From positions 1 through 64,000 of the forward strand of contig ONJR01000035.1 of NCBI GenBank assembly GCA_900318195.1: a DNA stretch of 64,000 nt, read 5' to 3'. The notes beneath the pieces were generated by a model. The model did not search any database and had not been told where the DNA came from. It saw nothing but the letters and a program-made list of their open reading frames with translations. Positions 54,015 to 61,319 of the stretch are shown here, piece by piece (position 1 is the first letter of the stretch; the number at the start of each line of letters is the position of its first letter). A program made the position numbers and the translations under genes. The stretch is from an uncultured Planctomycetota bacterium (GTDB lineage Bacteria; Planctomycetota; Planctomycetia; Pirellulales; Thermoguttaceae).

Positions 54015-54872
54015 ATGACAAAAGTAAAAACGCCTTCGCAAGATTCTATTGTCGCTACCAATAACTCCTCCCTTCGATTTGAATCGACGGTCGAAAAACT
54101 TTCTACACGTCGTCGTCCTAGCGAACGTTCGCATACTTTCCAACATATCGTTGCCTCACCTATTCATTATGAGCCCAACTACGCCTATCCGTTGCTTGTG
54201 TGGCTCCATAGTTCCGAGAAAAACGAAAAAGAAGTCTGCGAAGTGGCGCCCAAGATTTCCGCGCAAAATTATGTCGCCGTCGCTCCTCGTGGACTACTAC
54301 GTCAGAAACGTCGCGTCATTCGCAGTTGCGTCAATAATAGGCTCGTCGACGAAAAAAGCTGGATGGAATCTTATTACGACTGGTCGGAAGACGAAGCGTC
54401 TGTATCGGAGGCAGAAAACCTCGTTTTCGATTCGATCGAGCAGGCAAGCATAAAATTCAACATCAATCCTCGCCGCATTTTTATCTTGGGGCGAGGCGCA
54501 GGCGGCACAATGGCGCTTCGCGTCGGGCTCAGAAATCCACGAGAATTCGCCGGAATTGTCTCGATCGACGGCGCGTTCCCATCTTTCGACAATCTTCCTC
54601 TACGGTGTTGGCGCGCAGCGCGTGATCTACCCATACTCATGACGACCGGAAGTGAAAATTCAACCAGTATTCCACGTCTTTCTAATCGTCGTCTTCGTCT
54701 TTTCCATACAGCTGGTATGACAGTTGTCATCCGGCAGTATAACGACAAATCAAACTCTCCTCAGTCAGCACAACAGCGAATGAATCGTATACTTTCCGAC
54801 GTCAACAAGTGGACGATGGAACGTGCGCTCAATCCGCATATGACTACGTCGGAGCTCTATGGTAGTTTTTAA
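54015..54872 (+). CDS. Degenerate esterase-like alpha/beta-hydrolase (catalytic triad lost)
   Basis: 285 residues. It resembles phospholipase/carboxylesterase or PHB-depolymerase-type esterases: YAYPLLVWLHSSEKNEKEVCEVAPKISAQNYVAVAPRGL, then INPRRIFILGRGAGGTMALRVGLRNPREFAGIVSIDGAFP. The nucleophile elbow reads G-R-G-A-G-G, so Gly161 replaces the catalytic Ser of GxSxGG. The usual acid region (GxxDxxxP) reads GSENSTSIP, and the catalytic His near the C-terminus is not visible. The fold is kept but hydrolysis is unlikely; it may bind a ligand or partner. No signal peptide is seen. There is no ribosome site, and a TATATT 12-18 bases before the ATG suggests a leaderless or very short-leader message. 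Confidence 0.78.
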   Translation: MTKVKTPSQDSIVATNNSSLRFESTVEKLSTRRRPSERSHTFQHIVASPIHYEPNYAYPLLVWLHSSEKNEKEVCEVAPKISAQNYVAVAPRGLLRQKRRVIRSCVNNRLVDEKSWMESYYDWSEDEASVSEAENLVFDSIEQASIKFNINPRRIFILGRGAGGTMALRVGLRNPREFAGIVSIDGAFPSFDNLPLRCWRAARDLPILMTTGSENSTSIPRLSNRRLRLFHTAGMTVVIRQYNDKSNSPQSAQQRMNRILSDVNKWTMERALNPHMTTSELYGSF

Positions 54873-54977
54873 TTGGGCTTGACAACGTAGGCGCTATAAT
54901 GTTCCTTTTTGGGAAAGTCGCTTGAACCGTAGATAGACGCAAACTATAAGACGTTCAGAGATCCGTCAGAAAAGAGT

Positions 54978-55343
54978 ATGCCGTACTTATCGCTAGATTT
55001 TGATCAACTTGAAAAGCAGTTTTCGCGTGTTTTCGAGCAAGCAGAGACTCGACTGAATCGCCTGCTTGATAACAGCGCCTCTACTTCGATCGCTGGATTA
55101 GACGATTTCGTCAATTCAACAATTTCGCGCGAAGTCGTCGAGTACGAACTGCAACTCGGTTCTACCCGGCTGTCTCTCGAAGAAATTAACGCGCTCCAAA
55201 TTGGAACAATCCTTCCCCTAATCAGTTCAGAGCAGGGACACGTTTCGATCGTCTCTAATGGAAAAGTGTGCGGAAAAGGCGTATTGCTTGTCGTCGACGG
55301 AAAGTTAGCTTTGCGAGTTGAATCGATAGAAACAGCGTCATAG
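54978..55343 (+). CDS. Orphan SpoA (FliM/FliN C-terminal) domain protein
   Basis: 121 residues. A helical N-terminus (FDQLEKQFSRVFEQAETRLNRLLDN) is followed by a complete SpoA domain: YELQLGSTRLSLEEINALQIGTILPL, GHVSIVSNGKVCGKGVLLVVDGKLALRVESI. This domain builds the C-ring of flagellar motors (FliN/FliM) and of type III secretion sorting platforms. No flagellar or type III gene is present in the window. A TATAAT (near 54896) lies upstream with TTGACA only 10 bases away, so the promoter is unclear. AAAAGAG precedes the ATG. Either the remaining motor genes are elsewhere or this is a stand-alone use of the domain. Confidence 0.82.
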   Translation: MPYLSLDFDQLEKQFSRVFEQAETRLNRLLDNSASTSIAGLDDFVNSTISREVVEYELQLGSTRLSLEEINALQIGTILPLISSEQGHVSIVSNGKVCGKGVLLVVDGKLALRVESIETAS

Positions 55344-55447
55344 CGCGACCAAAAGAAATCAATTTCAAGGGCAAGATCGAACGCTCGATCATGCCCTTTT
55401 TCTTTTGTTGTACAGATACTCGTCACGCAGAAGAGCATATATTTTTT

Positions 55448-56302
55448 TCAATAGCAAAAGTCTGCAGGTTGAAGCTCTGTAATGTAGAGTTCCTTGAACC
55501 ACACTTGACAATTATGATCTTGCAGGAAAATACGTCCAATCTTCGTGACGCCAAATTCCTTGACGTCCTTAAATTTGCTCTTTTCCACCGCCTTGTTCCA
55601 TTCGTCAGAGCCCACGTCAACGGAGACAATTAGCTCGTCGTTAAGATAGTGCTCAATGTGGTCGCCAAGCACAATGATCTTACCCTTATTGAACTCTCCC
55701 ATCTTGATCTTACTCGTCCCTTCACGCGGCACAATAACGTCGTAAAGAGACGCTGTTTGATATTTGGGGGGATTCTTAGCGTCGTTGATATCGTCGTAAA
55801 TTTGGTATTCACACCCCAGACCAAAACCTTCCGTGTTCCAAGAACGATACTTAACGCCGCTATTGCCCTTTTCACTGATCTTGAATTCAAACTCGAGAAT
55901 AAAGTTTTCAAACTTACCGTCGACGTAAAGATCGCCCGAGTTTGATTCACGGAAAATCATTCCGTCAACAACCTTCCAGCCAGAGCCAGGCGCTTCGCCT
56001 TTTACATTTGTCCAACCGGTCAAGTCCGATCCGTTAAAAAGCGAACGGCGCGTGCCAACGTAAGAGGGATAGGGAGTATATAAGGTTCCGTTGTCGCAAT
56101 CACACGAGCCAACCCCACTCCAAACGTCGTATTCAAACGTTATGTCGCAAGGATCGCAATTGAACGCAGAGGAACAATAGTCGTTCGGCGTTGCATTCCA
56201 ACGATGCGGATTGGAAAAAAACTGCCCAAAACACAGTTCGGAGCAGGTCAAAAACACCAGCGTTATCGTACCGACGCATGTGTAAAACGTTTTCTTAAAC
56301 AC
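55448..56302 (-). CDS. Secreted DUF1080 (3-keto-disaccharide hydrolase-like) protein
   Basis: 284 residues from GTG at 56302, chosen because GGAG lies 6 bases before it but directly abuts the ATG at 56308. The signal peptide is FKKTFYTCVGTITLVFLTCSELCFGQ. A Cys-rich stretch (CSSAFNCDPCDITFEYDVWSGVGSCDC) follows, then the DUF1080 concanavalin-like sandwich: RSLFNGSDLTGWTNVKG, WKVVDGMIFRE, FILEFEFKISEKGNSGVKYRS, LGCEYQIYDD, ILGDHIEHYLNDELIVSVDVGS and GRIFLQDHNCQVWFKELYI. Members hydrolyse 3-keto-glycosides, a step in planctomycete sugar breakdown. It has a near-consensus promoter at 56413. Confidence 0.9.
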   Translation of the reverse strand: MFKKTFYTCVGTITLVFLTCSELCFGQFFSNPHRWNATPNDYCSSAFNCDPCDITFEYDVWSGVGSCDCDNGTLYTPYPSYVGTRRSLFNGSDLTGWTNVKGEAPGSGWKVVDGMIFRESNSGDLYVDGKFENFILEFEFKISEKGNSGVKYRSWNTEGFGLGCEYQIYDDINDAKNPPKYQTASLYDVIVPREGTSKIKMGEFNKGKIIVLGDHIEHYLNDELIVSVDVGSDEWNKAVEKSKFKDVKEFGVTKIGRIFLQDHNCQVWFKELYITELQPADFCY

Positions 56303-56412
56303 AGTCATCTCCGTTTATCGTAGAAGCCAAGTTTCCCTGAAATAATGGGGAGCAGGATCGTTTTCAAATACACGTTTCACTAAACGACCCAAATCATTCC
56401 ATCACGCTAAAC

Positions 56413-56441
56413 ATTATACATTGCCCATAACTCCGAATCAA
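56413..56441 (-). promoter_or_regulatory. Promoter of the DUF1080 gene
   Basis: On the minus strand, -35 TTGATT (56436-56441) and consensus -10 TATAAT (56413-56418) are 17 bases apart, about 110 bases upstream of the start codon. Confidence 0.7.
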
Positions 56442-56631
56442 GGTAATTTTTCAATTGTGTTCCTTTTACATAGGCAATTAGCGGTGAAAAATTTAATCAA
56501 TACGATTCTTTGGACGATAACGATAGTAGCGGATAGTCCTACCGGACTAACGTGCACTTTGGATGTGATGCGCGTGATTCGTAGCAAAGCCGCGTGGAGT
56601 TCTCTTTTTCGCGAAAATGCAGAAAATGCTA

Positions 56632-56661
56632 TTGCACTTCAAACGGTTTCTTGCATATAAT
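56632..56661 (+). promoter_or_regulatory. Promoter of the PPIase-tilS operon
   Basis: -35 TTGCAC (56632-56637) and consensus -10 TATAAT (56656-56661) are 18 bases apart, about 73 bases upstream of the ATG at 56734. The rest of the 425-base gap 56309-56733 shows no gene. Confidence 0.65.
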
Positions 56662-56733
56662 CAGCGACGCGTCGTAACGCTTTTTTGCGAACGCCGAGGG
56701 TCATTAGCTGGACGGAAGGTTGTAAGGAAACCA

Positions 56734-58023
56734 ATGGGTAATTCTTGTAAGTTTGCAGACGAATCGTTTAGAAGTCGCGTCAGGGATGCGCGACTCCCAT
56801 TACGAGGAGCATTCTCTGCTTGGCTTGTGTCGGGAATATGCGCCTTTGCCTTTCTTATCGGATACACGGACGCTCAAGAGCTCAAGCGGGAGACAACCGC
56901 GCCTGCGGCTAATATCAATTTGGCGTCGCGAACGTACTACGACGGCGCAGAAACGCTAGGTCGAGTTGGACACGTAGCTATTCTCCGACGCGATATTCTG
57001 CATCAAATAAAAAAACTTGCTAATATCCAGTACCTGACGGAAATCGAGAAATTACCGGTAGAGGAAAGGGAAGAACATCGTCAGGAAATCAAAGACGGGA
57101 TTCTCAACGGCTATCTCAATAGTAGCGTTGTCTATTCTCAGGTGCTAGACGAGCACATTCGCCTTCTACTCTTCTATAACGATTACGTAGTAAGCCGACC
57201 TAAGGATCAAGTCAAAGAACAATCGAATCAGTTGTTGTCTGAATTCAACGCCAAGGTTGTTCCAGATCTTATGGAGCAGTTCCACTGTAAAACGGTAAAA
57301 GAGCTCGAAGAATACTATGAGCGGGAAATTCAAAGCGATTTTGAGCAGGAGAAAAGGATTTTCGTTCAGCAACAACTCGCGTTACTTTGGATGCAATACA
57401 ATCTCGGCGAAGAGGACTTTACTCCGACTCTTGTCGATCTCAGAAGGTATTACGACGCCAATTTAGAAGATTTCGCGCTCGAGCCCAAGATTAAATGGCA
57501 GGGGATGACTGTCTATTTCGGTTCTAACAGATCGAAAGAAGAAGCGCGCAAAAAAATCGCTCATATGGGAAACGCAGTGCAGAGCGTGCCAGAAGGCGAC
57601 CAAGAGAAAATGTTTGCTGAAGTATGTCGCGTCGACTCAGAAGATTCGTTTGCTCAAAATGGAGGCTATCGCACGTCCTCGGAGCGAGGATCAATCAAAT
57701 CCCAGCAGGTCGAAGACGCTGTCTTCGGTAGCAATTTACCTGTTGGCGCCATGAGTAAGATTATCGAGGAGGGTTCATATTTCACAATTATTCGTGTCGC
57801 AGAACGTGAGGAGCGTCGAATTCAGAGTTTCACTGAAGTTCAGGAAGAAGTTCGGAAACAACTCGTCGCGGAAAGAACGGAGGCGATGAAAAAGAAGTAT
57901 GAAAATCGTCTAAGCTCCCGATTCTCAATTGAGATCTACTCGTTAAGTCAGGAAGATCGTGAAACCTACCTCAGAACCGTAAATCGAGAGGATCAATCTG
58001 CAACCGGACGGCAACGGCTATGA
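56734..58023 (+). CDS. Membrane-anchored or periplasmic parvulin-type peptidyl-prolyl isomerase (SurA/PrsA-like)
   Basis: 429 residues from the ATG at 56734 (AAGGAAACCA upstream); the frame opens at 56617, before the promoter -10, so that start is excluded. One hydrophobic segment (GAFSAWLVSGICAFAFLIGYTDA) acts as signal or anchor. A helical SurA_N-like region follows (about 80-250, LPVEEREEHRQEIKDGILNGYLNSSVVYSQVLDEHIRLLLFYN). The rotamase domain spans about 250-380 with KWQGMTVYFGSNRSKEEARKKI, FAEVCRVDSEDSFAQNGGYR and PVGAMSKIIEEGSYFTIIRVAERE. It should aid folding of exported or outer-membrane proteins such as the autotransporter. tilS begins 15 bases later. Confidence 0.88.
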   Translation: MGNSCKFADESFRSRVRDARLPLRGAFSAWLVSGICAFAFLIGYTDAQELKRETTAPAANINLASRTYYDGAETLGRVGHVAILRRDILHQIKKLANIQYLTEIEKLPVEEREEHRQEIKDGILNGYLNSSVVYSQVLDEHIRLLLFYNDYVVSRPKDQVKEQSNQLLSEFNAKVVPDLMEQFHCKTVKELEEYYEREIQSDFEQEKRIFVQQQLALLWMQYNLGEEDFTPTLVDLRRYYDANLEDFALEPKIKWQGMTVYFGSNRSKEEARKKIAHMGNAVQSVPEGDQEKMFAEVCRVDSEDSFAQNGGYRTSSERGSIKSQQVEDAVFGSNLPVGAMSKIIEEGSYFTIIRVAEREERRIQSFTEVQEEVRKQLVAERTEAMKKKYENRLSSRFSIEIYSLSQEDRETYLRTVNREDQSATGRQRL

Positions 58024-58038
58024 CATTAGCTATTCAGA

Positions 58039-59175
58039 TTGAAACAATCATTTGAACTCGTGATCGTCGAGTGTGTCATCTTGTCTGTTTTATACCTGGA
58101 AGAAAAAATCTGCGAACTCTTTCCCGTGAGGATATGGGAAAAGTTTCGCGTCTGTTTGGCAATCTCAGGCGGATCCGACAGCGTTGCGCTATTGCGGGCA
58201 ATGTCGGCAATCGCAGAACGTCATCGACTACGTGATAATCTGTGCGTCGTAACTATCAATCACAAATTGAGAGGAGAAGAGTCAGACGAAGAAGCGCGTT
58301 TTGTCCAGAAATTAGCCCGAAATCTTGGTATTTCTGCCGTCGTAAAGAACGTCGACCACGTCGCAATGGCAGAAGAGGCACAACGCGTTAAAAGTCTCGA
58401 AAGCGCCGCGCGCAATGCACGATATCGTCTTTTACTCGAAGAAGCAGAACGTAGGGGCGCACGCTACCTTCTGACGGCGCACCACGTCGACGATCAATTA
58501 GAAACGATACTATTCCGTCTCATGCGAGGAGTCGGCTTAGACGGCGCCTATGGAATGTCCGTTTTCAGACCACTGAACGACGCTACTGTCTTGGCGCGAC
58601 CTATGCTAAAGGTTACGCGCGACGAAGTCCTCGAATACCTAGCCATTCTTAGGCAGGACTATAGAACCGACTCCTCTAACGCCTCAAATAAATTCGTTCG
58701 CAATCGAATACGAAACGAACTCGTGCCGACTCTCAACTCTATCTTTCCCAAACAGTGGCAAAAGTCCCTCCTTCGTCATGTTGAAATATGCAAAAACGCG
58801 CAAGAGGCGCTCGATCAGGAGTCATTCAAGTTAGAGCAAGAAATCTTGCAGGAAGAGCGTCGAAACGCTCTTTTCCTGCAAACGCTGAACGCACTAGACG
58901 CCGTTCATAACCAAGAAGCGACTAACGTGTCGCTTCCGCACAAATCGATTGCTTTTCCCCTAGCGATTTTACAACAAAGATCGGAAGAAGTCTTGCGCGT
59001 GTTTTTCCGAAGAGTTTGGCGCAATCAAGCATGGTCTGTTATCGATATGGGCGACGACGAATGGCGTCGCTTGGCGGCTTCGACCAAAAGAGGAACAACA
59101 ACGAATCAATTCCCTGGAAATATCGTGCTAACCTATCACAAAGGTTGCGTCGCTATTCTCACTCAAATGGACTAA
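58039..59175 (+). CDS. tilS: tRNA(Ile)-lysidine synthase
   Basis: 378 residues. The PP-loop ATP-binding motif SGGSDSVALLRA is at 43-54. Further motifs of the N-type ATP pyrophosphatase are CVVTINHKLRGEESDEEARFV, SLESAARNARYRLLLEEAERRGARYLLTAHHVDDQLETILFRLMRGVGLDG and RRDYRTDSSN-like RQDYRTDSSNASNKFVRNRIRNELVP. It ligates lysine to C34 of tRNA-Ile(CAU), changing its codon specificity from AUG to AUA; it is essential. The start is uncertain: the frame opens with TTG at 58039, and internal GTG/TTG codons are alternatives; none has a good ribosome site, suggesting coupling to the upstream PPIase. It is cytoplasmic. Confidence 0.94.
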   Translation: MKQSFELVIVECVILSVLYLEEKICELFPVRIWEKFRVCLAISGGSDSVALLRAMSAIAERHRLRDNLCVVTINHKLRGEESDEEARFVQKLARNLGISAVVKNVDHVAMAEEAQRVKSLESAARNARYRLLLEEAERRGARYLLTAHHVDDQLETILFRLMRGVGLDGAYGMSVFRPLNDATVLARPMLKVTRDEVLEYLAILRQDYRTDSSNASNKFVRNRIRNELVPTLNSIFPKQWQKSLLRHVEICKNAQEALDQESFKLEQEILQEERRNALFLQTLNALDAVHNQEATNVSLPHKSIAFPLAILQQRSEEVLRVFFRRVWRNQAWSVIDMGDDEWRRLAASTKRGTTTNQFPGNIVLTYHKGCVAILTQMD

Positions 59176-59215
59176 ATTCTACTCGTCATGTAACACTCTC
59201 GCGCATAGAAAGCTG

Positions 59216-60538
59216 TTACAGCGTGTCGCCAATTATCAAAATCGAACCAAACCAAACGTTTCTTCCGTGATACTTAGGGGCGGCAAGTTCTTTTGCTGGA
59301 TCGGTCAAACGAAATGCAACCGGTTGTCGACTAGGTTCTTCTTCTGAAATTTCAATCGTCGCAGTGTGCTCGACTGCGGGATCAAGGTCGGAAGCAATCG
59401 CCAGCGTCGCAAGGCGCCAGTATGTGCAGAAACTATCAAAACGCGGAACGGGCTTCGTTCGTCTTTCCCCGTCTACGGTAACCCATACCTGCCCGCCGTT
59501 GGGTCCTAAGACGTCGTAGACAGCAAGATACGAACCTTTAAACCGAATAGTAAGTTTCGCGCCGGGTGTGTCAGAGGTATAAACAGAATCTCCAACGCGC
59601 TCCTTAATCCAAGAAAGGTGCGAATCTGGCGGTAGAGGGCTCCATTTCCCTACGAGTTGAGCTGGATTAATCGGAACCATTTTGGCGTTTTCATAGTTAT
59701 CGTCAACGAGAGAATTGTTAAGCTTTTCGACGCGCGCCTCTGATCGCGGATAAGGTGATTGAGAATCTAGTAAGCGCATCTTTTCTAAGAAGTTCATTAC
59801 AACGTCGGCATAGACTTCATGCCCCTTCGTAAGAGGGTGAACCCCATCAGTTGAGAAAAGAATCTTACCCTCTTCTTCAGTATCAGCCTGAAAGGTCAAC
59901 TTTCCTTTCTTTTCAAGCTCTACAACCGGCACGTTCAGGTCAATGGAAGGAATACCGTAGAAGTCTGCGACCATTTCTGATGCGGAAACTGCGACTGGAG
60001 TTTTATTAGCCCGGTAATCATTCTCGCGTCCGACACAGAACGTGTATACGAAAATAATATCCGTTGTCGCGTCATTTTCCCAGATCTGTCGGACAATTCC
60101 CTCGATTTGTTTTAGAATTCGGTCGTACGACATGCCGTTGTCATTTACAGTGAATTCGACAAAAACCAAGTCTGGATCATATTGCAGTACGTCGTGTCGC
60201 AACCGAAACACGCCCAAATCGCTCCCGACCCCTCCGATTGCCGCGTTAATCTCTCGAAAATCGACTTGCGGATGCGCTTCCTTGAGACGTTTAAACGTCA
60301 TCGGGCGCCATCCGTCAGCCGCTGTAATAGATCCGCCGAAGTAGGCTATTCTAGTCTGCTCACCTTTTGCGATTTTCTCGAGAAAATGTGGCGCGCCGAG
60401 TCGAAAACGCTCCATTTTCGGCTCGCTAGGCTTAAACGCTATCGTTTCAGCAAACGCAACGCCTAGCGAATCGCCTAGAAACAAACTTATAACGATCAGC
60501 GCTATTACAGAGTGTAAGAAATAGTTCAACCGATTCAT
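59216..60538 (-). CDS. Secreted SGNH/GDSL-type hydrolase with C-terminal beta-domain
   Basis: 440 residues with a signal peptide (LHSVIALIVISLFLGDSLGVAFA). The SGNH blocks are clear: block I YFGGSITAADGW (Ser70 nucleophile), block II GGVGSD (Gly), block III VNDNGMS (Asn), block V STDGVHPLTKGHEVYADVV (Asp and His). The C-terminal 170 residues look like a strand-rich accessory domain (PGAKLTIRFKGSYLAVYDVLGPNGGQVWVTVDG). Such enzymes remove acyl groups, often acetyl esters from polysaccharides, outside the cytoplasm. GAGGG precedes the ATG. It is convergent with tilS. Confidence 0.9.
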   Translation of the reverse strand: MNRLNYFLHSVIALIVISLFLGDSLGVAFAETIAFKPSEPKMERFRLGAPHFLEKIAKGEQTRIAYFGGSITAADGWRPMTFKRLKEAHPQVDFREINAAIGGVGSDLGVFRLRHDVLQYDPDLVFVEFTVNDNGMSYDRILKQIEGIVRQIWENDATTDIIFVYTFCVGRENDYRANKTPVAVSASEMVADFYGIPSIDLNVPVVELEKKGKLTFQADTEEEGKILFSTDGVHPLTKGHEVYADVVMNFLEKMRLLDSQSPYPRSEARVEKLNNSLVDDNYENAKMVPINPAQLVGKWSPLPPDSHLSWIKERVGDSVYTSDTPGAKLTIRFKGSYLAVYDVLGPNGGQVWVTVDGERRTKPVPRFDSFCTYWRLATLAIASDLDPAVEHTATIEISEEEPSRQPVAFRLTDPAKELAAPKYHGRNVWFGSILIIGDTL

Positions 60539-60561
60539 GCCTACCCTCGAATAAAAGAATA

Positions 60562-61167
60562 TTAGATCCGATAAAGATTGTGGGCGTCAATATACTCAAT
60601 CACAGAGTCAGGCGTCATAAAACGAACGCTACGACCTTGTGCAATACGCTTCCGAATCATCGTCGATGACAAGCCTATTAGCGGCGAATCTACGACTTGA
60701 TTCTTAAACACCTCGAGCCTCTCCGGCGCAACGATTCCATCGAAGGCGCTAAAATTAGGTGAAGAATAACCTGCTCTGCGTGCGATAACCAACGACGCCA
60801 AACAACACACTTGCTCTGGACGGTACCAATTAGGCATATCATTAAAGGTTTCAGAACTCACAATAAAGAAGAGTTCGTCCTTAGGGCGTTCCATGCGAAT
60901 GCGCTGTAACGTTCGCGCCGTATAACTCGTCTCAACAGAATCCAACTCGAGACGAGAAATAGTAAAGTCAGAATACGATGAAATCGCCCTGACAAGCATT
61001 TGAAAGCGATCTTCACCGCTAGTGCGCAAGTTTTTACAGTGAGGAGGAACGCCAAGAGGCAAAAAGACGACTTGATCCAACCGCATTTCTTCTCTAGCCG
61101 TTTCTACCGTCAATAAATGACCGTAATGGACGGGGTCAAAAGAACCGCCAAAGATCCCAACCCTCAT
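60562..61167 (-). CDS. nadD: Nicotinate-nucleotide adenylyltransferase
   Basis: 201 residues, the normal length. The nucleotidyltransferase start MRVGIFGGSFDPVHYGHLLTVETARE contains the GxFDPxHxGH motif. Further motifs are DQVVFLPLGVPPHC, RFQMLVRAI, YTARTLQRIRMERPKDELFFIVSSETFNDMPNWYRPEQVC and the C-terminal SSTMIRKRIAQGRSVRFMTPDSVIEYI (ISxTxIR block). It adenylates nicotinate mononucleotide in NAD synthesis, in the cytoplasm. In place of the usual IxGxD it has IVSSE. It stands 23 bases after the SGNH hydrolase start, on the same strand and transcribed first; a hairpin lies upstream. Confidence 0.95.
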   Translation of the reverse strand: MRVGIFGGSFDPVHYGHLLTVETAREEMRLDQVVFLPLGVPPHCKNLRTSGEDRFQMLVRAISSYSDFTISRLELDSVETSYTARTLQRIRMERPKDELFFIVSSETFNDMPNWYRPEQVCCLASLVIARRAGYSSPNFSAFDGIVAPERLEVFKNQVVDSPLIGLSSTMIRKRIAQGRSVRFMTPDSVIEYIDAHNLYRI

Positions 61168-61242
61168 TGCAAACTGCTCCCACTTGTCCGATAAAATGCT
61201 CGATTAAAGCTAATACCAACCTATGCGCCCAACACACGCACT

Positions 61243-61285
61243 CGAAAGTATAGAAGCTGAATACGGTTCACCTTCTATACTTTCG
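61243..61285. repeat. 14-bp perfect inverted repeat upstream of nadD
   Basis: CGAAAGTATAGAAG (61243-61256) pairs perfectly with CTTCTATACTTTCG (61272-61285), 15-base loop. It has no T-run, and lies between the stop of the SEC-C/TPR gene (61320) and nadD start (61167). It could be a terminator, RNA processing site or operator. Confidence 0.5.
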
Positions 61286-61319
61286 CGCTTCAGTTCATCG
61301 TCCAAACTTGCTTACAACA

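Noticed and set aside
54885-54902. TTGACA and TATAAT close together before the SpoA gene
   Set aside because: Only 10 bases separate them, too short for a normal sigma-70 promoter; noted as unclear.
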